Assembly (NCBI GenBank): GCA_017475005.1
Contig: JAFVGI010000038.1
Coordinates: 101,386 to 165,385, forward strand
From: Prevotella sp.
GTDB taxonomy: Bacteria > Bacteroidota > Bacteroidia > Bacteroidales > Bacteroidaceae
Length of the DNA stretch: 64,000 nt
Direction: 5' to 3'
Made by a program: the position numbers and the translations under genes. Positions 40,019-48,758 of this stretch are shown here, piece by piece; the first letter of the stretch is position 1, and each line of letters opens with the position of its first letter. The notes under the pieces are model-generated. The model made no database searches and was not told where the DNA came from. It was given only the letters and a program-made list of their open reading frames with translations.

Positions 40019-43000
40019 TTATTTCTTGATGTACTTAACTCCGTTGAGGACGTAGATGCCATTAGGCAGTGTGTTGAAACAGCTGGCAGGACCGACGTAA
40101 GCACCCATAACACTGTAGATGTGGTCGGACTTCAGCAGCTGACTCTGCGTCTTGGCTGGAATCTCGTCGATGTGAGTAGAGATATATGTCTCTTGTGCTA
40201 CTCCTGCTGCAGGAGTGATGCTGACAGTCTTCTGAATATCGGCATCGGCAGATGATGTAGAAACCTGCAATGTTATATTCTTGCCATCTACGAGATACTG
40301 ATGACGGCTCTCGTCATAGTATGACAGTGAGCGGTAACTGAGCGGAATGTCAACAGTCTGCTCCTCATTAGGATTGAGTTCCACGCGCTTGAAGCCCACC
40401 AGACGCTTGTTCAAGGTTCCGAAGTTGGTGTTACCATTGAAGTCGGCATATATCTGAATGACGTCAGCACCCTTTCTTTCACCCGTATTCTTTATTGTAA
40501 CTCTTACATTTCCCTCCTTGTCGTATGCTGGTGCTGTAGCACTGGCGTCGGAGTAAGAGAATGTGGTGTATGACAGGCCGTGTCCGAATGGGAACTGCGG
40601 TGTACCCTTCTGCTGTTTCTTGGTAGCCTTGCCATAATACATATAGGTGTAGCCCCAATCGTCGATGTTGTATTCCATCAGTCCGTTGGAACCATTCTTG
40701 CCGAGCTTTGACTCGGAAGCCTGCGGAAGTTCATTAACATCAGCATACCAAGTAGAGGTCAGGTGACCAGAAGGATTGATATCGCCGAATATAGCGTCGC
40801 AGATTGCCTGTCCCTGTGCCTGTCCGCCATACCATGCTTCGAGGATTGCAGGAACAGTATTGATTGCTGTGAGGTCGAGTGACGAACCGCTCTCCAGTAC
40901 CACAATAGTATTCGGATTGGCATTGTGCAGGGCATTGATGACATCAGCCTGATTACCTGGCAGGGTAATCACCCAGCGGTCGTGTCCTTCTGTACCTGTC
41001 TCGTGAGAATCTGGCTTGCTATAGTCAGTACCGCCTACGAAGACAACATAGTCTGCTTTCTGTGCGGCAGCGACAGCACGCTGAATCATTGCATCGGTAG
41101 CCTTCTCATTGACGGCACTGCTTGTCTGCACCATATAGAGAGGACCTTGTGTCTCTGTGGCAGGAATCAGTTCCTCATCAGGATTAGAGAAGTGGAAATA
41201 CTGGTAGTTGCCTACATAACTGTTGGTACCGCCAAACTTCACATACAAGTCGTGAGTTCCTTTCGTGATTGTCTGTGCATCAGCACTGAGATCAGCCGTA
41301 ACAGTCGTCCATTTCGTCCAGTTGCCCGTATCCTCGTTACCAACCGTCAGGAACGGCTCGTTGTCTTTGTCGTCGAGGATAAAGCTAACAGTACCTACGC
41401 CCGTACTCTTAGCACCGCATGACATCTCAAACTTGGTGCATCCCATTTCTCCGAAATAAACATCCTTATACAGGAAGATATCGCCAGGAGCGGTATTCTC
41501 CAGGTTGCCGGCACCCTTGTCGTTGTTGTTTGCGCCACGCTTTGAGACAACAGCCTCAGAAAAAGGAACAGCATTCAGGGAGTTTGCCACCTTGCCCTCA
41601 ACCAACTCGAAGTTCATTTTCTTTGAGAAAGCCTCATAAGGAGTAGTGGTATAAGTAGGAGTGCCAGAATAGTCACCCAGCATTATAGCGTTTGCATACG
41701 GACCGATGAGAGCCACTTTCTTGTCGGCAGCAATAGGCAGCAAGTTGCCTTCGTTCTTCATCAGCGTCATAGATTCCTGTGCAGCCTTCAGTGCGAGTGC
41801 CTGATGCTCTTCTTTTTCAATATCGCTCTCCGATACATTGTTCCAAGGGACATTCACATAGTCCTCATCAAACTCACCCAAGGCGAAACGGGTGGTCAGC
41901 AGTTCGATGAGTGCCTTGTCAACAGTCTCCTCAGTGAGGTTGACAAAGCCCAATTCGTCTTTTTCTTTGTATTCATTTGACAAAGCATTGCGCAACGCAC
42001 GCTGCAGCACGGCAGAAGAACTGTATTGTTCGCAGTTAGAGTTAAGACCGGCATTCAGGCACAATGCTGTAGCACGAGCCTCCATCATCTTATCACCATC
42101 AGAAGCATTCTGATATGGGTCTTTCCATTCTGCTGCTCCTGTTGCAACGGTTCCGGCGGTATAGCTGCCGAAATACAGGTGTTTGGTAGCACGATACACG
42201 TCACTGACGGCAGCGCAGTCGCTGGTGACATAACCACCGAAGCCCCACTCATTACGCAGGATATCGGTCAGCAGCATCTTATTGCCGGAGCAAGGCAGAC
42301 CTCCCTTGCCGTCAACAGCTCCTGCACCAGCGGCAGTCTTCTCGTTGATATCGTTAGAAAGGGCATTATATGCAGACATCACACTCTGTACGTTAGCATC
42401 ACGAACGCACATCTCGAAAGCAGGCAGGTAGTATTCACGCATGTTCTTCTCCGTTACAAACGAAGTAGTAGAGTGACGACCCTGCTCGTAGTTATTGGCA
42501 GCAAAGTGCTTAGCACATGCCACAATCTTGAAATATGGGTTGTCTATTGTCTGTTCACCCTGTATGCCCTTAACGAATTGTGTGGCAAGCACGCCGCAGA
42601 GGAAGGGGTCCTCGCCGTAATTCTCCTCTTCACGTCCCCAACGAGGGTCGCGAGCCATATTGATGGTTGGCGACCACACATTCAGGCCTATCTTCCATCC
42701 CTTTACAAGAGAGTTGCGCTGATTAGTTCTATACATATGGTACGCACGTGCCTCAGTTGAAATGGCATCAGCGCACTGATACACCAGTTCGGGGTTCCAC
42801 GTAGCTGACATACCCTTAGATTCAGGGAAACTGGTAGCATTACCCATACGAGCATATCCATGTATAGCCTCGTTCCAGTATTGGTAGTGAGGCAGAATGA
42901 TGACACCGTTGCGCTCCACCTGATCGGTGACAACAGAGCCAAACTGTCCGGCCTTCTCCTCCAAAGTAAGTTCTTTTACAAGCAACGCAGCGCGTTCCTC

Positions 43001-43108
43001 GAAGGACTTGCTACGATCGAGCCATGGAAAACTGTTGATGTCTTGTGCTCCTGCTGTCAGCGTAGTAGCCAAAGTAAAGAGGAGCATAATGTTTTTGAAC
43101 TGTTTCAT
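40019..43108 (-). CDS. GH3 glycosidase with CBM6-like insert, Fn3-like domain and T9SS-like tail
   Basis: A 1029-aa secreted beta-glycosidase, likely a beta-xylosidase or beta-glucosidase. Signal peptide 1-21 (TLTAGAQ). The GH3 N-domain has NVWSPTINMARDPRWGR and ACAKHFAANNYE, and the nucleophile Asp is in GGYVTSDCAAVSD near residue 300. The C-domain begins about 430 and is interrupted at about 545-655 by a beta-sandwich like CBM6 (FSMSC-type start, GTHDLYVKFGG end). A fibronectin-like domain (about 870-960) and a tail ending LPNGIYVLNGVKYIKK follow; the tail has the plan of a type IX sorting signal. A TACCTTTG box lies just upstream. It may remove xylose side chains from pectin. Confidence 0.92.
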   Translation of the reverse strand: MKQFKNIMLLFTLATTLTAGAQDINSFPWLDRSKSFEERAALLVKELTLEEKAGQFGSVVTDQVERNGVIILPHYQYWNEAIHGYARMGNATSFPESKGMSATWNPELVYQCADAISTEARAYHMYRTNQRNSLVKGWKIGLNVWSPTINMARDPRWGREEENYGEDPFLCGVLATQFVKGIQGEQTIDNPYFKIVACAKHFAANNYEQGRHSTTSFVTEKNMREYYLPAFEMCVRDANVQSVMSAYNALSNDINEKTAAGAGAVDGKGGLPCSGNKMLLTDILRNEWGFGGYVTSDCAAVSDVYRATKHLYFGSYTAGTVATGAAEWKDPYQNASDGDKMMEARATALCLNAGLNSNCEQYSSSAVLQRALRNALSNEYKEKDELGFVNLTEETVDKALIELLTTRFALGEFDEDYVNVPWNNVSESDIEKEEHQALALKAAQESMTLMKNEGNLLPIAADKKVALIGPYANAIMLGDYSGTPTYTTTPYEAFSKKMNFELVEGKVANSLNAVPFSEAVVSKRGANNNDKGAGNLENTAPGDIFLYKDVYFGEMGCTKFEMSCGAKSTGVGTVSFILDDKDNEPFLTVGNEDTGNWTKWTTVTADLSADAQTITKGTHDLYVKFGGTNSYVGNYQYFHFSNPDEELIPATETQGPLYMVQTSSAVNEKATDAMIQRAVAAAQKADYVVFVGGTDYSKPDSHETGTEGHDRWVITLPGNQADVINALHNANPNTIVVLESGSSLDLTAINTVPAILEAWYGGQAQGQAICDAIFGDINPSGHLTSTWYADVNELPQASESKLGKNGSNGLMEYNIDDWGYTYMYYGKATKKQQKGTPQFPFGHGLSYTTFSYSDASATAPAYDKEGNVRVTIKNTGERKGADVIQIYADFNGNTNFGTLNKRLVGFKRVELNPNEEQTVDIPLSYRSLSYYDESRHQYLVDGKNITLQVSTSSADADIQKTVSITPAAGVAQETYISTHIDEIPAKTQSQLLKSDHIYSVMGAYVGPASCFNTLPNGIYVLNGVKYIKK

Positions 43109-43147
43109 ACGTGTTATGAATTAATGTTGTTGTTAGGTTTTCTGGTG

Positions 43148-43176
43148 CAAAGGTACTCCTTCTATAAGGGCTCAAA
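43148..43176 (-). promoter_or_regulatory. Promoter of the GH3 gene
   Basis: Minus strand TTTG (43173-43176), 17-bp spacer, TACCTTTG (43148-43155), about 40 bp before the ATG at 43108. The spacer is slightly short. Confidence 0.55.
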
Positions 43177-43247
43177 GGGGGAAATATTGGCGCGAAAGGG
43201 GGAAAAACAGAAAATCCCCCCGATTTCATCAATGAGTTAGAGGGGAT

Positions 43248-43285
43248 AAAAAAGGATGTGTCCCTACTGAGACACATCCTTTTTT
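43248..43285. terminator. Terminator of the CE12-CE8 gene, bidirectional form
   Basis: AAAAAAGGATGTGTC pairs with GACACATCCTTTTTT around an 8-base loop, giving A and T runs on both sides. It sits 19 bp after the gene's stop. Confidence 0.88.
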
Positions 43286-43303
43286 CTACGTTTTTAATCT
43301 TTC

Positions 43304-46300
43304 TTACTGACCGATGACGATCTTCTTGACAGTGCCGTCGCTCATGCGAACGATGTTGATGCCCTTCTGAGGATTATTCACACGGCGACCCTGCAGGTCG
43401 TAGTAATTGTCAATTGTCAATTGTCCATTAACAATTGCCTTAATGCCAGTAATCTCACTTACCGTAACAGTCTGAGACATCTCGCCCAAGCCACCCATTT
43501 CGTTGGCAGCACGGACTGCATACTCACCTACCTCTGTTGCAGTATATGAAGGAACTGTTGTGAAGGCAATCACCTTACCATCCTTGCATACAACCCACAG
43601 CAGAGCATAGTTGCTGTCATCCCAAGTGATGGTAGAAGCATTAGCAGCAACATTGCCAGGAACAGGAGCCTGCTCTGTAAGGAGTGTTGGCTGCCAGTCG
43701 TCGTCCTGACCCATTACAGCATTGAGAGTAGGCACAGCAGCCTCATCAGCAGTCAATATCGGGTTGTTGTACTCTGTGCGACGGTTGACGTAGATGTCGC
43801 CATCCTTGCTGTCATAAGCATCGTATTCTGTCTTACGGTTGCTGAGGTCAACAACAACACCCTTAGAGGTGTGTGAGCCATACTCAGCGAAACGCTTTGG
43901 ATAGCCACCACTCATCTCGTTCCATCCGGCAGCTGTTGGCTGTATCTCCATCTCTGTATCGATGAACAGAGCAATCGGAGTTCCCTTACCCCAAGGACGT
44001 CCGAGGGTGTAAGTGCCATCAGCATCTTGTGTATCGCCAACAATCTTACAGCTCTGGAAGATGTAGCCATACTGCTTAGGAACAGAAGGAACAGCAAGAT
44101 AGCCGCTCTTCACCTGACGGAAGGTCACCTTATTATAATATACATCGCCCTTACCGCAAACATAGTCGGTACGTCCACGGATGACACCACCCTCGAAGTA
44201 GAACTTACCATTCTGGTTGTTAGAAACGTAAGTATCCTGATAAGCCCACAGACAAGCATCCTTGAAGATGGTGCGGTTTGACTGGTCGTTAACAGCGATG
44301 TCACGGCCATGAGCATCACCCATAGAAGACTTGATGGTCAGGTTCTGGAAGTAGCTGTTGGCACCCTTAATCTGAAGGACATCACCCTTACCGATACCCT
44401 CCAGCGGACATGCAGGTCCGAAACCATTGTCCCATGTAGCATCAGGAGTAATGTTGGTAATTGTCACACCCTCCATAGACTCACCAATGAAGCTGGTGTT
44501 GGCAGCAGTCAGTACGGAGATTGGATTGTCATACTCATTACCATCACCGCCAGTCACCTTGCCTGCAGGATGGAATACGTAAGGCTCTGTACTGTTCTTG
44601 ATGAACACACGATAGCGGCTTGCCTTGTCGGCACGGCCGTTGGCAGCAGCCAAAGCCTCATCGATGGTACCATCGTCAGGAACGACGAAGTCATACATAG
44701 CCTTTGTCACAGACGGACGGTTCATTGTGGTGAACACAATCTTAACAGGCTCTGTAGAGATATTGCCGAAACGGTCCTGTACATAGCCACCAGGCATCTG
44801 GAAGGTATATTCCGTGTTATAGTCGAGACCAGAATAGTCGAAGCTGACAGAACGGTTGCTCCAAGTAGGAGTCAGTACCATATCATTCAGAGTTACAGCA
44901 CCATTGCTGTTAGCAGACTCTATCTTCTCGTCATAAGAGATGGTAATCTTGCCAGTAGCACTGATGCCTGTAGCACCATCGACAGGAACAGTAGCAGTAA
45001 CTACAGGAGCATCCTTATCCTCTTCCACCTGTGCATCGCCAAGGATATAGACATTACCTACGCCTGCCTGTGCATTGGTACTGTAGTTCAGCCCCTCAAA
45101 CACCTGATTGTCCTTAAAGTCATACTCGCCATTCTTCGTGTCAAACACATCTGTGCCTTCACCAGTTATGCGCACCCATACAGTTTCTTTGCCAATGGCC
45201 TCGGCAGGTAACGAGCGAATAATGGCACTCACCTTGTTAGCTTCAACATCCCACGCATCACCCAACGGCTCATAGTTGATATTATCGAGGCTGACAAGAG
45301 CCTTCCACCTCTTAGCGGAAGCATTCTTTGCCGTCATGTCAGCCATAAAGGTTGCCGTCGTAAAGCCCATTGTCGAGAACTGATACTGGAAAGCAATATC
45401 GGTAGAGCGATATCCGTTTTGGTAGAGACCACTAATCTCTTTAATGACAGCACCATCATTACGATTACGTACTACAGGAGTACTGCCTTGCCCCCTCAGG
45501 GCAGTTCCGTCGCTCACCTTCACCACGCAGGCTTTGGCATTACGGTTTGCATCCCACGTTGCGTCAGCAGCAAAAGGATAAGTATCACCAGCACGGTCAG
45601 CATACGCTGATGTCTTACTTGCATTAAATGCAGCAATGAAGTCCTGCACCTCATAGTTTGCTACCAGAGTCATATCACTATTGATAGTCAGCTCGCGAGT
45701 AGCCGCAGCACCTTTATTCTCATTCTCGTCAGTCCAAGAAAGGAACTTCAAGATAGGCAGTTCATTGGCAGTAGCAGTAATCTTTGTGCCTGCCTCATAC
45801 TGACCATTATGTTCGTTAGGAGTAAGAGTAATGCTACCCAGTTCACGATCTGCATCGTTGGTAACACTTGTCTTAACAGTATAAACAGGAACAGCCTCAA
45901 AGACAGCCTTCATGGTCTTCTCTGCATCCATCGTGACAACTGTCTCAGCATCCGTTGAAACAGAAGCACCTGTCTCATCCTGCCATTCCTTGAACTTATA
46001 GCCAAAGTTCTTGGTAGCCGTAAGGGTTACATTTGAGCCTTCCTTATACTGTTCCATATCAGGAGTGCGAGAGATAGAGCCGGCTTCAGCAGATGGCACT
46101 ACCTGAGTATTCAGGACATACTTAGTAACCTGAGAAGCAGAACCTACGAGAGTACCCTCGATGACAAGGTTAGAAAGACCCATTTCTTTAGTCTTACCCA
46201 AGCCCAAGAATGAGAAGTTCACCTTCAGCGGCTTCTCTGCAGTAGCTGTCACGCCACTTATTTCCTCAGAGAAAGAAGCTACGGTAAGACTCTTGCCGTC

Positions 46301-48433
46301 ACGGTTCACGCCAACATTGTCCAACAGACCTACGTGGGTATCGCCTGCATCCACAGAAGCACTGATGTTACCGCCGTCCGTACCATAGCGGGCAGCCTGG
46401 AAGCTGAGTCTTGTTGGTACAAATGAGAATCCTTCCTCAGGGAAGAGGGTCAGTGTAAGAGTATTGTCGGCACCTGCTGTAGCTGGGAATGAAGCACCAG
46501 TACCATTGTAAATACGAGTCTGAGGGATATTAGCCTCACCAGAAGCGCCACGATAGCTCTTAGTGTTTTCAACAGTCAGAGCACTGCCAGCAGTCCATGT
46601 CTTGCCGGCAAAGCCAGCACTCAGTTCATTAGGCTCCATCACAGCATCGTCACCCTGATTCAGACCGCCCTTATCAAGTGCATAGGAAATTGTGCCTTCG
46701 ATGTTCACACCTGCAGCATCCTTTGACTGTCCTTCAACAACGACATCCTGCACGCAAAGGTATTTGCCTGTTGCAGTAGAAGTGTACCAAGGATATACAC
46801 GAATCTGGAACTGTTCACCCTCTTCAAGCTGTACGACAGGAGAAGCAGCTACCTCGTTCATCACATTGCTGGTCATAGAGGCAGGAGAATAGAACGTAGT
46901 ACGCGTTACGAAGCCGTCAGTAGAATAGTATGCATGGCAATGCATACCGCCACCACCTCTTCCACCAATCTTCATGTTTATGCTGCTGATATCGAGCTTC
47001 TTGCCCTCAGGACATGTGACAGTAAACTCCACATACTGATTAGGAGAGTCATCCTCTGCCTTTACCCATGCACCGCCTTCACCGGTGCTTACCAACAGGC
47101 CGTTAGTAGAAGTATTGCCATACTTCACCATTCCTGCCACCTTAGCAGCTGCTGCTGTGGCATTGCCATCGACAACAGCATTGTCATCGCTTGACAGAGC
47201 CCAGGTAGCAGTAAACGGATCGCCACCACCAAGCTCTATGGCATTCATCGTAACATCTGCAACAGCAGCCTTATTACCCAGAGTAGCTGTAATTGTGCCA
47301 TAGAACTTACCAACAGCAGTTGCAGCAACCTTTGCATAGAAAGTCTTTACGACTGTTCCACTCTCATAGTTAACCTCCAAAGCATCCATCCAGTTCTCCT
47401 TGTCAAGAGAGAGTAGAATACCCTCAGAGGCACTGACAGTAATCTTACCAGCAGAAGGATCGAGTCCCAAACCTGTAAGAGTCAGTTCCTTTGTGGCAGA
47501 CTGTCCTACATATACATCGCCCATATCTGCAGCAGAAGGAGAGAAAGAAAGGTCTGTTGGTATCTCTATATTATCAGCCAAGATACCACCATCCTTCATC
47601 AGCTGTGCACAGAGGCGGGCAGCCATCAAGGCTCCTGTGAGATTGTAGTGTGTATTGTCAGTCTCAGCGCCCTTGTCAAAAAGAGCGGCATAACACTTGT
47701 CGTATGTTTCGTAGCTTTCATAGAGATTCTTAGTAGCTGTGGTCATGTCGATGAAAGCGATATTCTCCTCTGTTGCCAACTGTTGCATGTGATAGCTGTA
47801 GTCCATAGTATGGTCATCAGCAGCAATTTTCTGAGCCGTCTTAAGTTCACCATTTACGATGGCATCATACTTATCACCCAAGTCATGACGGCCTGGACGA
47901 GTAATAGGCGCAGCACCACTAGTGAAATAGCAACGGCAAACTGCAGACACCAATACAGGAGTAGCTCCCTTTTCCTTCACAGCATCAATAATCTGCTTCA
48001 GACACTGCTTGTAGGTAGTAGATGGCGTAGTGCCACGTCCGTCGCTCTTGACTGCGGCAGCATTCGTAGCATCACCAGCATTGGTGTAATACTCCTGCAA
48101 CTCGAGGTTGTCAATACCATTATACTTCCCGTCGTTGTGAGCGAACTGGATAAGTACATAGTCACCTGCCTCAACGTTGTTCTTGGCATTCTGCCACAAT
48201 TCATTGTAGCCACCGCGAGAGTCACGTCCTCCCTTGGCATAGTTGACACTTGTCCAACCATTGGTCAAGAAATTCCCGAAGTACATACCCCAACCACGAG
48301 TATTAGTGACAGCCTCATCATAGAATGCCATCGTGGAATCACCAAGGGTGTGTACTTTTTTTGCTGCATGGACACTGCTGAATGTCAGCAATGCCATAAA
48401 AGCAAACAAAATACGAATACACGTTTGTTTCAT
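43304..48433 (-). CDS. CE12-type acetylesterase fused to CE8 pectin methylesterase, multi-domain, T9SS-like tail
   Basis: A 1709-aa secreted enzyme. After the signal peptide (1-23), residues about 25-285 are an SGNH/GDSL esterase like rhamnogalacturonan acetylesterase: LGDS with Ser33, AKGGRDSRG, FAHND and DNTHYN. Residues about 285-790 are beta-sandwich domains of unknown role. An InlB-like repeat pair (YTVKTSVTNDADRELG and YKFKEWQDETG regions) is at about 790-950. A Big_5-type Ig domain (VPVDGATGISATGKITISYD) is near 1165-1265. A CE8 domain occupies about 1290-1600 with QDTYVSNN, GRTDYVCGKG and LGRPWGKG. The end YYDLQGRRVNNPQKG onward is a T9SS-like tail, preceded by heptanucleotide repeats. 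One protein could thus remove both acetyl and methyl esters from pectin. Confidence 0.9.
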   Translation of the reverse strand: MKQTCIRILFAFMALLTFSSVHAAKKVHTLGDSTMAFYDEAVTNTRGWGMYFGNFLTNGWTSVNYAKGGRDSRGGYNELWQNAKNNVEAGDYVLIQFAHNDGKYNGIDNLELQEYYTNAGDATNAAAVKSDGRGTTPSTTYKQCLKQIIDAVKEKGATPVLVSAVCRCYFTSGAAPITRPGRHDLGDKYDAIVNGELKTAQKIAADDHTMDYSYHMQQLATEENIAFIDMTTATKNLYESYETYDKCYAALFDKGAETDNTHYNLTGALMAARLCAQLMKDGGILADNIEIPTDLSFSPSAADMGDVYVGQSATKELTLTGLGLDPSAGKITVSASEGILLSLDKENWMDALEVNYESGTVVKTFYAKVAATAVGKFYGTITATLGNKAAVADVTMNAIELGGGDPFTATWALSSDDNAVVDGNATAAAAKVAGMVKYGNTSTNGLLVSTGEGGAWVKAEDDSPNQYVEFTVTCPEGKKLDISSINMKIGGRGGGGMHCHAYYSTDGFVTRTTFYSPASMTSNVMNEVAASPVVQLEEGEQFQIRVYPWYTSTATGKYLCVQDVVVEGQSKDAAGVNIEGTISYALDKGGLNQGDDAVMEPNELSAGFAGKTWTAGSALTVENTKSYRGASGEANIPQTRIYNGTGASFPATAGADNTLTLTLFPEEGFSFVPTRLSFQAARYGTDGGNISASVDAGDTHVGLLDNVGVNRDGKSLTVASFSEEISGVTATAEKPLKVNFSFLGLGKTKEMGLSNLVIEGTLVGSASQVTKYVLNTQVVPSAEAGSISRTPDMEQYKEGSNVTLTATKNFGYKFKEWQDETGASVSTDAETVVTMDAEKTMKAVFEAVPVYTVKTSVTNDADRELGSITLTPNEHNGQYEAGTKITATANELPILKFLSWTDENENKGAAATRELTINSDMTLVANYEVQDFIAAFNASKTSAYADRAGDTYPFAADATWDANRNAKACVVKVSDGTALRGQGSTPVVRNRNDGAVIKEISGLYQNGYRSTDIAFQYQFSTMGFTTATFMADMTAKNASAKRWKALVSLDNINYEPLGDAWDVEANKVSAIIRSLPAEAIGKETVWVRITGEGTDVFDTKNGEYDFKDNQVFEGLNYSTNAQAGVGNVYILGDAQVEEDKDAPVVTATVPVDGATGISATGKITISYDEKIESANSNGAVTLNDMVLTPTWSNRSVSFDYSGLDYNTEYTFQMPGGYVQDRFGNISTEPVKIVFTTMNRPSVTKAMYDFVVPDDGTIDEALAAANGRADKASRYRVFIKNSTEPYVFHPAGKVTGGDGNEYDNPISVLTAANTSFIGESMEGVTITNITPDATWDNGFGPACPLEGIGKGDVLQIKGANSYFQNLTIKSSMGDAHGRDIAVNDQSNRTIFKDACLWAYQDTYVSNNQNGKFYFEGGVIRGRTDYVCGKGDVYYNKVTFRQVKSGYLAVPSVPKQYGYIFQSCKIVGDTQDADGTYTLGRPWGKGTPIALFIDTEMEIQPTAAGWNEMSGGYPKRFAEYGSHTSKGVVVDLSNRKTEYDAYDSKDGDIYVNRRTEYNNPILTADEAAVPTLNAVMGQDDDWQPTLLTEQAPVPGNVAANASTITWDDSNYALLWVVCKDGKVIAFTTVPSYTATEVGEYAVRAANEMGGLGEMSQTVTVSEITGIKAIVNGQLTIDNYYDLQGRRVNNPQKGINIVRMSDGTVKKIVIGQ
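43405..43439. repeat. Heptanucleotide repeats at the junction to the C-terminal tail
   Basis: Three exact AATTGTC units (43405-43425), then CATTAAC and AATTGCC. They code the linker immediately before YYDLQGRR. Confidence 0.85.
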
Positions 48434-48517
48434 AAGTTTGAAATTTTAGTTTGTTTGTTAGTTTGTTTGTTAATATAGTGAGTAATCGGATAGTACTAAT
48501 AGAATTTAATTCGTGTG

Positions 48518-48525
48518 CAAATGTA
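48518..48525 (-). promoter_or_regulatory. -7 box for the CE12-CE8 gene
   Basis: TACATTTG on the minus strand, 85 bp before the ATG at 48433. No matching TTTG at the expected distance. Confidence 0.4.
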
Positions 48526-48649
48526 CTTAATTTCAATCTTTGTTTTGGGTGAATTTTTACCGCAAATGGTGGAAAGAGGACTTTTATGCAGCAAAAAAGA
48601 GGTGCGCCTTGCTGGCACACCTCCATTTGTTCTTATTGTCTCATTTATG

Positions 48650-48745
48650 TCACTTAGCCATCTTCACGCCGTTAACGATGAATATTCCCTTCTGAGGATT
48701 AGTTACACGACGACCCTGCAGGTCGTAGTAACTTTGAACTTTGAA
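48650..48745 (-). pseudogene. Detached T9SS-like C-terminal tail behind an in-frame stop
   Basis: Immediately after the CE8 gene's TAG (48746-48748) the same frame continues: a few repeat-coded residues, then YYDLQGRRVTNPQKG, IFIVNG and a final TGA at 48650-48652. The TAG arises from one base in a variant heptamer (ACTATGA among ACTTTGA units). This looks like a sorting tail lost by a nonsense change, or a switchable one. Confidence 0.75.
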
Positions 48746-48758
48746 CTATGAACTTTGA
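48731..48758. repeat. Heptanucleotide repeats carrying the CE8 stop codon
   Basis: ACTTTGA, ACTTTGA, ACTATGA, ACTTTGA (four units). On the minus strand the variant third unit supplies the TAG that ends the CE8 protein. Confidence 0.88.

Larger units (their letters stand above)
48434..48745. other. Intergenic region with severed secretion tail, terminator hairpin and promoter box
   Basis: No complete gene. From the right: 48650-48745 codes, in the frame of the upstream CE8 gene but after its stop, a T9SS-like tail. A GAGGTGCGCC/GGCACACCTC hairpin (about 48600-48626) may terminate the CE8 gene. A minus-strand TACATTTG box (48518-48525) is about 90 bp before the CE12-CE8 ATG. Two 12-bp TTAGTTTGTTTG units lie at about 48449-48472. 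Confidence 0.65.

Noticed and set aside
39697-40113. Minus-strand 138-codon ORF overlapping the GH3 3' end
   Set aside because: It crosses the GH3 stop, terminator and promoter region in another frame and has no recognisable sequence.
44309-45211. Plus-strand open frame (300 codons) in the CE12-CE8 gene
   Set aside because: Antisense to well-matched pectinesterase domains; no independent evidence for coding.
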